From the NCBI RefSeq assembly GCF_014773385.1, contig NZ_JACXAI010000042.1:1-49257 (forward strand): a DNA stretch of 49,257 bases. The letters run 5' to 3'. Below are positions 18,890-27,647 of this stretch, in pieces. A program made the position numbers and the translations under genes. Source of the DNA: Metabacillus arenae. GTDB taxonomy: Bacteria; Bacillota; Bacilli; Bacillales; Bacillaceae. Within the stretch, counting starts at the first letter, position 1. Each line of letters opens with the position of its first letter. The notes under the pieces are model-generated. The model made no database searches and was not told where the DNA came from. It saw nothing but the letters and a program-made list of their open reading frames with translations.

Positions 18890-19917
18890 TGGCTCAACAT
18901 GATAAAAACTTTTCAAAAGATATGTTTGAACCCGCCCATATAGACTCTGCAAAAAGTGAAGAAATCTCAAAGCCAAGCTTAAATTATTGGCAGGATGCCT
19001 GGCTTCGTGTCAGAAAGAATACAGGTGCACTTATTAGCTTGGTCGTTTTACTTCTTTTAACGATAATGGCTTTCCTCGGACCAGTTATAAGCGGATACGA
19101 CTCCGCGGCTCAGAAAGCAAGTCAATCTAACCTGCCGCCAAAAATTCAAGGATTAGAAAATATTAGCTGGCTTCCATTTGACGGAATGCTTGAGAGAAAA
19201 AATGGTGAAGTCTATGATGTCTATGAACAAAAGCAAGTAGATGAATACCATTGGTTTGGAACAGATAGTTTGGGAAGAGATATCTTTACACGTGTCTGGA
19301 AAGGAACTCAGATTTCTTTATATATTGCCTTGCTAGCAGCAGTTATAGATATGGTAATTGGTGTTGCATATGGAGCAATTTCTGCATTTTATGGCGGGAA
19401 AGTTGACAATGTCATGCAGCGGATTACGGAAATATTAGTTGGTATACCAAACTTGGTCATTGTAATCCTAATGATCATTTTGCTCGGTCCGGGTATTTTA
19501 TCAATTACAATTGCTTTGACCATAACGGGTTGGGTAACGATGGCAAGGGTTGTACGTGCCCAAGTCCTAAAAATGAAGAACCAAGAATTTGTATTGGCGT
19601 CGAGGACGTTAGGTGCAAAGGACAATCGATTAATATGGAAGCATCTTTTGCCGAATTTAGCTGGCGTCATTATTATTAACACGATGTTTACCATTCCAAG
19701 TGCCATATTTTTTGAAGCCTTCTTAAGCTTTATTGGTTTAGGACTGCAGCCTCCCTTGGCATCACTAGGTACTTTGATTGATGAAGGGTTTAAAGTTCTA
19801 CAATTATACCCTACGCAAATGATTTTCCCTGGAATAATAATAAGCTTAATTATGATTTGCTTTAATATGATTGCAGATGGTCTTAGAGACGCACTAGATC
19901 CGAAAATGCGTGACTAG
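18889..19917 (+). CDS. oppC: OppC, oligopeptide permease
   Basis: Second permease of the Opp pore, 342 residues. It has a soluble N-terminus of about 45 residues, one helix, then an extended external segment (KIQGLENISWLPFDG...VYEQKQV) before the hallmark FGTDSLGRDIF. That segment makes it about 40 residues longer than AppC. The EAA loop is ASRTLGAKDNRLIWKHLLPN. Translation is probably coupled to oppB by the one-base overlap. Confidence 0.94.
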   Translation: MAQHDKNFSKDMFEPAHIDSAKSEEISKPSLNYWQDAWLRVRKNTGALISLVVLLLLTIMAFLGPVISGYDSAAQKASQSNLPPKIQGLENISWLPFDGMLERKNGEVYDVYEQKQVDEYHWFGTDSLGRDIFTRVWKGTQISLYIALLAAVIDMVIGVAYGAISAFYGGKVDNVMQRITEILVGIPNLVIVILMIILLGPGILSITIALTITGWVTMARVVRAQVLKMKNQEFVLASRTLGAKDNRLIWKHLLPNLAGVIIINTMFTIPSAIFFEAFLSFIGLGLQPPLASLGTLIDEGFKVLQLYPTQMIFPGIIISLIMICFNMIADGLRDALDPKMRD

Positions 19918-19932
19918 AAAAGGTAGGTGACT

Positions 19933-20979
19933 ATGATGGAGAAAATATTAGAAATTAAAGATTTGCACATATCGTTCCATACCTTTGCAGGAGAGGTTCA
20001 GGCAATTCGTGGAGTTGATATTGATTTATATAAAGGGGAAACCCTGGCTATTGTTGGAGAGTCAGGTTCAGGGAAATCTGTCACAACTAAATCCATTATG
20101 AGATTATTACCTGAATCCAATTCTGAAATCAAAAAAGGAGAAATTCTTTTTAATGGAAGAAATCTAGCCAAGCTATCTAATAAAGAAATGCAAAAGATCC
20201 GCGGGAAGGATATTTCAATGATTTTTCAGGATCCAATGACTTCATTAAATCCAACAATGAAGGTTGGAAAGCAAATTATGGAGCCAATTGTAAAGCATCA
20301 GAAATTAAGTAAATCTGCCGCTAAGGAACGGGCGATTGATTTATTAAAGCTGGTTGGTATTCCAAATCCAGAAGCACGGTTTGACCAATATCCTCATCAA
20401 TTCTCCGGGGGTATGAGGCAACGGGTAGTCATCGCGATCGCACTTGCTTGTAATCCGAAGGTTCTCATCGCTGATGAACCTACTACTGCCCTTGATGTAA
20501 CGATACAAGCTCAAATATTGGAGCTGATGAAAGATCTGCAAAAGAAAATTGACACATCAATTATTTTTATAACACATGACCTTGGTGTTGTAGCGAACGT
20601 AGCTGATAGAGTGGCCGTCATGTATGGCGGGAAAATTGTTGAAACGGGAACAGTTGATGAAGTATTTTATAACCCGCAGCACCCTTATACTTGGGGTCTG
20701 ATTAGTTCCATGCCAAGTCTTGATACAGATGATGAAGAATTATATGCTATTCCCGGTACACCGCCAGACTTGTTAAATCCTCCTAAAGGAGACTCGTTTG
20801 CACCTCGTAATGAGTTTGTGATGAAAATTGATTTAGAGGAACAGCCGCCTATGTTCAAGGTATCGGATACACATTATGCTGCAACATGGCTGCTCCATCC
20901 TAATGCGCCTAAAGTAGAACCACCTGACGCTGTTAAGAAAAGAAAAAAATTATTCCCTGAAATAAAGGAGGGGAATTAA
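19933..20979 (+). CDS. oppD: OppD, oligopeptide ABC transporter ATPase
   Basis: ATPase of 348 residues from the ATG at 19933 (AGGTAGGTG precedes it; a second ATG follows immediately). Motifs are GESGSGKS, FSGGMRQR, LIADEPTTALD and ITHDLG. Unlike AppD, its C-terminal tail lacks the four-cysteine motif and reads GDSFAPRNEF...VSDTHYAATWLL, as I recall for B. subtilis OppD. The stop codon is directly followed by the oppF ATG. Confidence 0.94.
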   Translation: MMEKILEIKDLHISFHTFAGEVQAIRGVDIDLYKGETLAIVGESGSGKSVTTKSIMRLLPESNSEIKKGEILFNGRNLAKLSNKEMQKIRGKDISMIFQDPMTSLNPTMKVGKQIMEPIVKHQKLSKSAAKERAIDLLKLVGIPNPEARFDQYPHQFSGGMRQRVVIAIALACNPKVLIADEPTTALDVTIQAQILELMKDLQKKIDTSIIFITHDLGVVANVADRVAVMYGGKIVETGTVDEVFYNPQHPYTWGLISSMPSLDTDDEELYAIPGTPPDLLNPPKGDSFAPRNEFVMKIDLEEQPPMFKVSDTHYAATWLLHPNAPKVEPPDAVKKRKKLFPEIKEGN

Positions 20980-21921
20980 ATGACCAATAAAGAAAAACTT
21001 CTTGAAATTAAAAATTTAAAGCAATACTTTAATATAGGGAAACCAAATGAAGTGAAGGCTGTAGATAATATCTCTTTTGATATCTATAAGGGAGAAACAT
21101 TAGGGTTAGTAGGAGAGTCGGGCTGCGGAAAATCGACAACAGGACGGACAATTATTCGTCTTTATGATGCAACAGGCGGTGAAGTGCTTTTTGATGGAGA
21201 AAATGTCCATGGAAAAAAATCTTCCGCCAAGCTTAAAGCATTTAATCGTAAAATGCAGATGATTTTTCAAGACCCATATGCTTCTCTCAATCCGCGCATG
21301 AAGGTCTCTGATGTTATTGCTGAAGGAATTGACATTCACGGTCTTGCTAAATCAAAAAGTGAAAGAATGGAAAAAGTATACCAATTACTTGAAACAGTTG
21401 GACTGAACCGTGAACATGCAAACAGATATCCTCATGAATTCAGCGGCGGGCAAAGACAACGGATCGGAATTGCTAGAGCTCTTGCTGTACAGCCGGAATT
21501 TATTATCGCTGATGAACCGATATCTGCCCTTGATGTATCGATTCAAGCGCAAGTGGTTAATTTGATGAGAAAGCTTCAAAAAGAGAAGGGGTTAACATAT
21601 CTCTTTATTGCCCATGATTTGTCTATGGTGAAATACATCAGTGACCGGATAGGGGTTATGTATTTTGGTCGCTTAGTAGAGCTCGCTGATGCGGATGAAT
21701 TGTATAAAAATCCAATTCATCCATACACAAAGTCCCTTTTATCTGCAATCCCTCTGCCTGATCCCATTTATGAACGAAGCAGAGTAAGAACTGTTTATGA
21801 TCCAACGAAGCACAAAATGCAGCCTGGCGAAGAAATGGAATTCCGTGAAGTCAAACCGGGGCACTATGTGATGTGTTCAAAAGAGGAATTTGCAGCCTAT
21901 CAGGCAGAGTATGTGAAATAA
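20980..21921 (+). CDS. oppF: OppF, oligopeptide ABC transporter ATPase
   Basis: Partner ATPase, 313 residues, with GESGCGKS, FQDPYASLNPR, FSGGQRQR, FIIADEPISALD and IAHDLS. The ATG abuts the oppD stop, and AAAGGAGGGG lies within the end of oppD. The C-terminal tail (VKPGHYVMCSKEEF) has a single cysteine, so no iron-sulfur motif as in AppF. Last gene of the Opp operon, followed by a terminator. Confidence 0.94.
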   Translation: MTNKEKLLEIKNLKQYFNIGKPNEVKAVDNISFDIYKGETLGLVGESGCGKSTTGRTIIRLYDATGGEVLFDGENVHGKKSSAKLKAFNRKMQMIFQDPYASLNPRMKVSDVIAEGIDIHGLAKSKSERMEKVYQLLETVGLNREHANRYPHEFSGGQRQRIGIARALAVQPEFIIADEPISALDVSIQAQVVNLMRKLQKEKGLTYLFIAHDLSMVKYISDRIGVMYFGRLVELADADELYKNPIHPYTKSLLSAIPLPDPIYERSRVRTVYDPTKHKMQPGEEMEFREVKPGHYVMCSKEEFAAYQAEYVK

Positions 21922-21928
21922 TAGAATG

Positions 21929-21960
21929 AAAAACGATCTCTTCAGGAGGTCGTTTTTTTG
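21929..21960 (+). terminator. Terminator of the opp operon
   Basis: AAACGATCTC pairs with GAGGTCGTTT (one G-U) around TTCAG, followed by a T-run. The rest of the gap to 22187 shows nothing recognisable. Confidence 0.85.
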
Positions 21961-22187
21961 TGATTAAATCATGAACGAGGTGGATAAGCGGGTTTGTTTC
22001 CCAGCCCTTAACCCCTGTAAAATGCAATTTCTCTTTCCATCTAGCTAACCTCCTAAAGTTATAACTCAGAGTAAACCTCTATTTTATAACCAAGTGCCCC
22101 TTTAAAAATCTTTTTACACCGAATTTATTTTATATAATTCTCCCTTAACCCAAATCTGATGCCGTTATTTTATTACCAGAACTGCCG

Positions 22188-23291
22188 CTATTCTTTCTCT
22201 TTCTCTTGTTCTTGTTGATTTGTTAAGGCAAGATACGAAGCGTATTCAAGAGGTCTAGTCATTGAAAGATCATCTACACCTCTTAATGGATATGGGAGAG
22301 GGTTTACTTCAAAGATCCACAAATGTCCATTTTCATCTACTCCTAAATCGATCCCTAGATCTGCCATATGATGTTCAGATTTATCTAAAACGTGGCAAAT
22401 CTTAAATCCAAGATTGACAACAGATATTTCAATATTTTCCATGTTTTTATTCTGGGGGTACATTTTAGGTAAATTACTAAAAGGATGAGCTGCTAAAATT
22501 CCCGGCATGCTATGGCTATCATTTGAAGCGATACGGAACAACAAAAGAGTTACTTCCCATTCACCTTTACCATTTTTATTCATATTAAGACGGATATCGG
22601 TTACCTTTTTACCCCATTTTATGGTTGCAATACTTTGTTGCACGATATAGTCCTTAAAATATTTCGGTGAAATCCAATCCTGGAATTCTTCATAAAATTC
22701 GAATGATTTCCTCCGTAGTCCTTTTTGTCGATAGGTAACCTCGATGCCACCTTCCCTCTGCAACTTTACCCGAACAATCCCTTTACTGTTATGTGCATAA
22801 ATCGGATTGATAGGCTTTAAAAATATATCTTCATAATCGTACAAAAATTGTTGCAGATCTATTTCACTTTCTAGTTTCCGTGTATCCGGAAGATGATGAC
22901 AAAGCACCTTATCATTTGCGAGTAGATGCCAGCCTTTCCATTTATCAAATATAAAACTATTAAATACCTTATGACCTATCACCTGTTCGAACTCTTTCAG
23001 CATCTTATGATCCAAATCACACTGCATGTAAATCACATCAGGAAAGGGAAAAATCCCCTTTGAACGGCTAATTTCACCTGCTCGCTTCTCTAAACAGGTT
23101 CCTCTCACATTGTGTTTTACCAAATCCACATCCTCAATATAGAAGGTTATGATGGTTGCATCATCGGGGTATTGTTGAAGTCTTTGTTTTACCAACTTGC
23201 GTAGTCTTCGTTTAGCTTTTGATACACAAATGCCTATATGGGGATGATCAGATTTCTCTTTGTCTATACTTCTCGCCTCCTTTAAAAACAT
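22188..23291 (-). CDS. YheC/YheD-family ATP-grasp protein (spore coat associated)
   Basis: The 367-residue product ends with an ATP-grasp signature, DLGIDLGVDENGHLWIFEVNP, followed by YPLRGVDDL, typical of the YheC/YheD family linked to the endospore coat in Bacillus. The N-terminal part (IGICVSKAKRRLRKLVKQR) is the family's lead domain. Substrate and product are unknown. The start is unclear: the ATG at 23291 has its signal (AGGAGAG) only about 2 bases away, while AAAGGAGG lies inside the gene, 8 bases before an ATA codon (residue 9). Codon 9 initiation is possible. It lies on the minus strand, convergent with opp. Confidence 0.8.
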   Translation of the reverse strand: MFLKEARSIDKEKSDHPHIGICVSKAKRRLRKLVKQRLQQYPDDATIITFYIEDVDLVKHNVRGTCLEKRAGEISRSKGIFPFPDVIYMQCDLDHKMLKEFEQVIGHKVFNSFIFDKWKGWHLLANDKVLCHHLPDTRKLESEIDLQQFLYDYEDIFLKPINPIYAHNSKGIVRVKLQREGGIEVTYRQKGLRRKSFEFYEEFQDWISPKYFKDYIVQQSIATIKWGKKVTDIRLNMNKNGKGEWEVTLLLFRIASNDSHSMPGILAAHPFSNLPKMYPQNKNMENIEISVVNLGFKICHVLDKSEHHMADLGIDLGVDENGHLWIFEVNPLPYPLRGVDDLSMTRPLEYASYLALTNQQEQEKEKE

Positions 23292-23498
23292 CTCTCCTAA
23301 GGTTAATTTTTAATATCATTTATATTTAGTTGGCTAGGAATATTATGAGAGAGTTTTCTGTTATTAATAACTTACGCAGTTGAATTGTTCGTGTTCTATA
23401 AATATGACTAGAAATGGTTTTAATTAAAAAAACATGTATGCACGTGTATTGAAAATTTCCCAATCCATGTTTTTAGTTTCTATCCTCTTAAGAAAAAG

Positions 23499-23535
23499 GG
23501 CTGAAGACAATTCTATATTGTCTTCAGCCTAATAC
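23499..23535 (-). terminator. Terminator of the 23.6-kb small gene
   Basis: A perfect 13-bp stem, GGCTGAAGACAAT (23499-23511) and ATTGTCTTCAGCC (23517-23529). Read on the minus strand it is followed by CTTTTTCTT. Confidence 0.8.
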
Positions 23536-23579
23536 CACGCTTCGAGACCGAAAACACGATAGTTCAAAGTGATTTATTA

Positions 23580-23804
23580 CTAATTAAGCTTCGCATTAAA
23601 CTTCGCGCGAGCTTGATTTAACTTATTTTTGGCAGCAAGTGCGCCATCGATGTCATCACCAAACACACAATCGATTAAATCCAATAAACAATCGAAAGCT
23701 TCTTCTAAAAACTCTTCTAAAGAACCGCTTGTCAAAAATGCTACTACTATACAACCGATAAATTGTTCAACACATTCTTCACAACTTAATGGACCATTTC
23801 CCAT
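23580..23804 (-). CDS. Small acidic cysteine-containing protein of unknown function
   Basis: A 74-residue protein with a strong ribosome binding site (AGGGAGGGG before ATG) and its own terminator, so it is probably real. Cysteines are at residues 8, 11, 18, 38 and 45, beginning as CEEC. A hydrophobic stretch GCIVVAFL is followed by an acidic helix (LEEFLEEAFDCLLDLID) and a C-terminal basic helix. I do not recognise the family. Its neighbour is a spore-coat-type ATP-grasp gene, so a spore role is possible. A peptide precursor is another option. Confidence 0.6.
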   Translation of the reverse strand: MGNGPLSCEECVEQFIGCIVVAFLTSGSLEEFLEEAFDCLLDLIDCVFGDDIDGALAAKNKLNQARAKFNAKLN

Positions 23805-24506
23805 TGATATCCCCTCCCTTCAGTTTTATTAATATATTATTATGAAAAATTCTATTAGCCCGTTATCTATTATGGTAGAAATATACTTTCAACCATAAAT
23901 TTCACGTAACTACTTAGGTCCTCGTTCCATTTGAGTGCTTCCATCTATTCTGTGTTCCCAGATTTATTGCTTTTTTTAACGTCAACACTGGTGACTCCTA
24001 ACGGATCAGGAGGTGAAGATCATGAAGCGAGAAGACATTTTACGTGCCTATCATTAAGGATCAGGAACAATAGCTTCTCTTTTTACTACGATAGTACGAG
24101 CTATGAACAACGGATTCTTAATACCTGTCATTTGAGGGAGAAGAAATCATTCTTAAAAAATATACAGTTTATAATGCATGTAACTGGAGAGATTTCAGAG
24201 AACCAATATCTCACTTGCTAACGTAAAAATCGTGTTTAGTCCTGAAGAAGCAATGAAACTAGTAAAAGAATTAAAAGTGCAGCTTTCTAATCCGGTAAAA
24301 TAAATCTTAACTCCCACCTCCGACTTCTCACATCTAGAAGTGAGAATAGAAGCAATCGGCAAGGCACCGATTGCCTAATTTAAGAATTATAAGTTTATCG
24401 AAGTAATAAAAGGGTAAATGGTGGTACTTATAAACAGAAAAGCAATTCGCTGATTTCATCAATTCCCACCTCCGACCTCTCACCTTAAGATTTTTGGGGA
24501 TGAACC
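23805..24506. other. Gene-poor region with remnants
   Basis: No intact gene is supported. AGGAGGTG before an ATG at 24022 starts an 11-codon frame (MKREDILRAYH, then stop) that could be a truncated start. A frame ending at 24303 encodes SPEEAMKLVKELKVQ, which looks protein-like but has a stop upstream and no start signal. Repeat elements occupy 24310-24490. I read the region as decayed DNA. Confidence 0.35.
24310..24490 (+). repeat. Repeat element bounded by TCCCACCTCCGACYTCTCAC direct repeats
   Basis: A 20-base direct repeat (one substitution) begins near 24312 and near 24466. Between the copies are an ACTTCT/AGAAGT hairpin (24323-24340) and the hairpin GCAATCGGC...CCGATTGC (24352-24374). 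Fragments of both motifs also occur in the trpS leader, so they seem to belong to a common dispersed family. Confidence 0.5.
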
Positions 24507-24593
24507 TTGTGGAAATCAGTCCAAATTTATCTATTAACCTTACAAACTTTTCTTTATAATAGAATGAGAGATGTAATTTGGGGGTTTTACGAC

Positions 24594-25796
24594 ATGGATA
24601 TCCTAAAAAGGTTGGTTACAGTCATTACTATTCTCTGTCTCTTTCTCCTTCTTTTTCCTTCTGTGGGAATTGCTGAACGAGAGCTAGTAAACCACAATCA
24701 TCCCGCAAAGCAGCTAACATTAGAAAAAAGGGTCTTACCCGAGAGTATGGCGCGATTTGTCTATGATTCAGGCTTTGATTTTGAATATCCTGATGCTGTT
24801 AGAGGAATTTATGTGACTGGACATTCCGCAGGTGGAAGCAAGTTTGAAACATTAACGAAAATGATCGATCAAACAGAGCTGAATGCGATGGTCATTGATA
24901 TTAAAGATGACTTTGGAAATCTTACCTATCTTCCAGAAGACAGGTCAAAGTATAAAGAGATAAGTAAACCATACATAAAAGATCCGAAAAAGATATTGAA
25001 AACGTTAGAAGAAAAACAAATATACCCGATTGCACGAGTTGTTGTGTTTAAAGATTCTATCTTAGCGAATAAAAGACCGGAGCTTTCATTTAAAGAAGGA
25101 GATCATGTTTGGAAAAATGGACGAGGTGAATCGTTCGTTAATCCTTTCTTAAAAGAAGTTTGGGACTATAATGTTGATATCGCAATTGAAGCAGCAATAA
25201 TGGGTTTTGAAGAAATTCAGTTCGACTATGTCCGATTTCCCGAAGGATTTGAGACTCGTGATGATGTCTTAAAATATCAAACAGGTGAATATGAAGGGGG
25301 AGACGAGGACAATATTCGTAAACGAGTTAGTGCTGTTACTGATTTTGTAGAATATGCGAAGAAGAAGCTTGAGCCATATGATGTAAAGGTTTCTGTTGAT
25401 ATTTTTGGCTATTCAGCTACATTGCCTGAAGCACCGGGAATCGGTCAAAACTTTTCGATGATCTCAGAAAATGTCGATGTTATCTCTTCTATGATTTACC
25501 CAAGCCACTGGACATCCTATTTTGGCATTTCAAAGCCTGATACTGAACCTTATAATATTATTAATGAATATGCCAAGCTGGAAAATAAGAAGCTTAGTGA
25601 ATTAAAGGAGAGGCCCATATCAAGACCTTGGCTTCAGGATTTCACCGCATACTGGTTAGGCAGCGGAAACTATATTAAGTACGGAAAATCTGAGGTTGAA
25701 GCACAAATAAAAGCCTTAAATGATAACGGAATCAAGGAATTTTTATTATGGAATGCAAGCAATGCGTATACGGAGGGTGTTGACTATACACCATAA
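24594..25796 (+). CDS. DUF4015 putative glycoside hydrolase, exported
   Basis: From the ATG at 24594 (TTTGGGGG upstream) the protein has 400 residues with an N-terminal hydrophobic segment (residues 5-24) acting as signal peptide or anchor. It fits the COG1306/DUF4015 group, TIM-barrel proteins related to glycosidases. VRGIYVTGHSAGG opens the barrel, and VIDIKDD, IQFDYVRFPEG, VSVDIFGY and SSMIYPSHW carry conserved acidic and aromatic residues. The longer frame from 24507 would include TATAAT at 24555-24560, so it is unlikely. The substrate is unknown, possibly cell-wall or spore polysaccharide. Confidence 0.8.
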   Translation: MDILKRLVTVITILCLFLLLFPSVGIAERELVNHNHPAKQLTLEKRVLPESMARFVYDSGFDFEYPDAVRGIYVTGHSAGGSKFETLTKMIDQTELNAMVIDIKDDFGNLTYLPEDRSKYKEISKPYIKDPKKILKTLEEKQIYPIARVVVFKDSILANKRPELSFKEGDHVWKNGRGESFVNPFLKEVWDYNVDIAIEAAIMGFEEIQFDYVRFPEGFETRDDVLKYQTGEYEGGDEDNIRKRVSAVTDFVEYAKKKLEPYDVKVSVDIFGYSATLPEAPGIGQNFSMISENVDVISSMIYPSHWTSYFGISKPDTEPYNIINEYAKLENKKLSELKERPISRPWLQDFTAYWLGSGNYIKYGKSEVEAQIKALNDNGIKEFLLWNASNAYTEGVDYTP

Positions 25797-25817
25797 GACT
25801 TCCTTAAAAGTCTAAAA

Positions 25818-25856
25818 AAAGAAATCGGTAAAGGAAGGAGCCGGTTTCTTTTTTTA
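25818..25856 (+). terminator. Terminator after the DUF4015 gene
   Basis: AAAGAAATCGG (25818-25828) pairs with CCGGTTTCTTT (25841-25851), one G-U pair, followed by T residues. Confidence 0.75.
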
Positions 25857-25861
25857 CATTT

Positions 25862-25903
25862 AAACAAACCGGAAAGGATTTGTACCCCTCCCGGTTTGTT
25901 TTT
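25862..25903. terminator. Second hairpin, usable on both strands
   Basis: AAACAAACCGG (25862-25872) and CCGGTTTGTTT (25891-25901) with flanking T and A residues. It lies between convergent genes and could end the minus-strand gene at 25921. Confidence 0.65.
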
Positions 25904-25920
25904 AATCCTTATTTTATATT

Positions 25921-26106
25921 TTATGGATTACGTCCGCCAACCTTCCTCCAGCCTTCTTGCGTTTTTAAGGAATGTGAGACGCTTACATTTTTGTTTTTAC
26001 CCCCGAAAAATCTCTGACCAATTCCATTTATCAAAACCCCAAGCACTGCAGTGATTCCAATTACGAGCAAGGCAACTACAATAAAATCGAATAAATATTG
26101 TCCCAT
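25921..26106 (-). CDS. Small single-pass membrane protein
   Basis: A 61-residue protein from the ATG at 26106 (AGGGATGGTGAG upstream; an in-frame ATG 9 bases earlier overlaps this signal). Residues 5-27 form one hydrophobic helix (FIVVALLVIGITAVLGVLI), followed by a basic GQRFFGGKNKN stretch and a polar tail. The family is not recognised and the function is unknown. Confidence 0.55.
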   Translation of the reverse strand: MGQYLFDFIVVALLVIGITAVLGVLINGIGQRFFGGKNKNVSVSHSLKTQEGWRKVGGRNP

Positions 26107-26191
26107 ACTCACCATCCCTATAAATAATTTCTACTTTTATTGTAAATCATGTTTAGTAATGAAAAAAGAGGGTAAATAATACTTGGGTAAA

Positions 26192-26238
26192 AATAAAACC
26201 TTAACGGTAAAACTTATTAATCATAATAAGGTTTTATT
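26192..26238. promoter_or_regulatory. Inverted repeat upstream of yjbC
   Basis: AATAAAACCTTA (26192-26203) and TAAGGTTTTATT (26227-26238) are a perfect 12-bp inverted repeat. Inside, CTTATT/AATAAG offers a second pairing. No T-run of terminator type follows in either direction. It may be an operator or a decayed repeat. Confidence 0.35.
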
Positions 26239-26347
26239 ATTACCTTAATAAATTGTAAGTGGTTTTTTTTGGTACACTATAAGAGTAATAAAAAACTAAG
26301 TGGTCATTAAGGAATCCATACGGCCAAAAATTCAAAGGGGCAGATCG

Positions 26348-26926
26348 ATGAATTGGTATGAAAAGTTGAATCAATATTTCCCAGAAGAAGAGATGAAATC
26401 CAAAGAGCATATGGAAGCTCTTCTGAAGGAAAGGGGTAACATTTATTACAAAGATGAGGGTCCTCACCATGTAATGATGTATGCGGAACTGGATGATTTT
26501 TTATTCATTGATTACTTATTTGTTTCAAAAGATGCACGTGGTCAAGGGCTGGGACACAAGTTAATTGAAAAAATGAAAGTTAAGCAAAAGCCAATTCTGC
26601 TGGAAGTTGAACCAGTAGATGAAGATGATTTGGATACCGAGAAAAGACTGAAATTTTACCAAAGGGAAGGGTTTAAGCACGCGCATACAATTGGATACAG
26701 AAGACGTTCTATCGAAACAAATGAAATTAATCAGATGGAGATTCTTTTTTGGTCTCCGACAAATGAATCCGAGGAAGTCATTTACGAGGCTATGAAAAAA
26801 ACCTATCAGCTTATTCACACATATAAAGATGAAGAGCTCTATGGTGCGTCTCATTGTGATGTGGAAGAAGTGCTGACTTTAGAAGATGATCAGAACCGGA
26901 AGAATATTTTCGATCAATTAAGCTAA
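26348..26926 (+). CDS. yjbC: YjbC, GNAT-family acetyltransferase
   Basis: From the ATG at 26348 (AAGGGG upstream) the product is 192 residues, the length of B. subtilis YjbC. The acetyl-CoA binding motif is SKDARGQGLGHKLI (about residues 60-73), and the following strand reads KPILLEVEP. A C-terminal acidic extension is typical of YjbC. In B. subtilis yjbC and spx can be co-transcribed, with additional promoters in between, and the same order holds here. The acetyl acceptor is unknown. Confidence 0.85.
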   Translation: MNWYEKLNQYFPEEEMKSKEHMEALLKERGNIYYKDEGPHHVMMYAELDDFLFIDYLFVSKDARGQGLGHKLIEKMKVKQKPILLEVEPVDEDDLDTEKRLKFYQREGFKHAHTIGYRRRSIETNEINQMEILFWSPTNESEEVIYEAMKKTYQLIHTYKDEELYGASHCDVEEVLTLEDDQNRKNIFDQLS

Positions 26927-27045
26927 TTGAGAACGGAAAAGTCGTTCTTTCCTAATAGGTCAAATTGGTCAAAATGCAAATAAAAAAGTTATTTAGGGTT
27001 TTATTTTCGCTAAGGAATCAAGCAATAACAAGATTTTTAACTGTT

Positions 27046-27129
27046 TTGACAAACTTTTATTAAAAAAGTATATCACAACTTACTTTTTTATAGTATAATA
27101 CTTCATATGGATTACTTAATTAAAGTAAT
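27046..27129 (+). promoter_or_regulatory. Promoters and possible operator of spx
   Basis: TTGACA (27046-27051) and TATATC (27069-27074) with 17-base spacing form a good SigA promoter. A second -10, TATAAT, is at 27094-27099. ATTACTT...AAGTAAT is an inverted repeat at 27111-27129. In B. subtilis spx has a promoter here controlled by PerR and YodB; I cannot assign either from these bases. Confidence 0.5.
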
Positions 27130-27187
27130 TTCAATTTAGCATAAATGATTCGAAAGTTTACTCATTCTTTTAGAGGAGTGAAAGTTC

Positions 27188-27583
27188 ATGGTTACATTAT
27201 ATACATCACCAAGCTGTACCTCATGCCGGAAAGCTAGAACATGGCTGGAAGAACATGAGATTCCGTATGAGGAGCGTAATATTTTTTCTGAGCCGTTGTC
27301 AATCGATGAGATTAAAGAAATTCTTCGTATGACAGAGGATGGAACGGACGAAATTATTTCAACTCGTTCAAAGGTTTTCCAAAAGTTAAACGTCAATGTT
27401 GAAAACTTACCTTTGCAAGACTTGTATAATATGATTCAGGAACACCCTGGATTACTTCGCCGTCCGATTATTATTGACGAGAAAAGATTACAAGTCGGCT
27501 ACAATGAAGATGAAATTCGCCGTTTTCTTCCGAGAAAAATTCGTACGTATCACCTTAGAGAGGCACAGCGTTTAGTGAATTAA
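27188..27583 (+). CDS. spxA: Spx, thiol-stress global regulator
   Basis: An ArsC-like protein of exactly 131 residues, as in B. subtilis Spx. The redox switch CTSC has Cys10 and Cys13, Gly52 (RNA polymerase alpha contact) lies in TEDGTDE, and Arg92 lies in LLRRPII. Spx binds the alpha C-terminal domain and activates thioredoxin and oxidative-stress genes, while blocking activator-dependent transcription. It is degraded by ClpXP with the adaptor YjbH, encoded at 34.6 kb. GAGGAG precedes the ATG. Confidence 0.97.
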   Translation: MVTLYTSPSCTSCRKARTWLEEHEIPYEERNIFSEPLSIDEIKEILRMTEDGTDEIISTRSKVFQKLNVNVENLPLQDLYNMIQEHPGLLRRPIIIDEKRLQVGYNEDEIRRFLPRKIRTYHLREAQRLVN

Positions 27584-27587
27584 TTTA

Positions 27588-27620
27588 AAAAAAGCATCAG
27601 ATTATTCTGGTGCTTTTTCT
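27588..27620 (+). terminator. Terminator after spx
   Basis: AAAAGCATCAGA and TCTGGTGCTTTT form a 12-bp stem with one G-U pair and a TTAT loop, followed by T residues. Confidence 0.8.
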
Positions 27621-27647
27621 GTTCCCTGAATTTATTGATAGATTTCA

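Noticed and set aside
23931-24221. 96-codon plus-strand frame
   Set aside because: No start signal, and a separate RBS-ATG in another frame lies within it; looks like decayed DNA.
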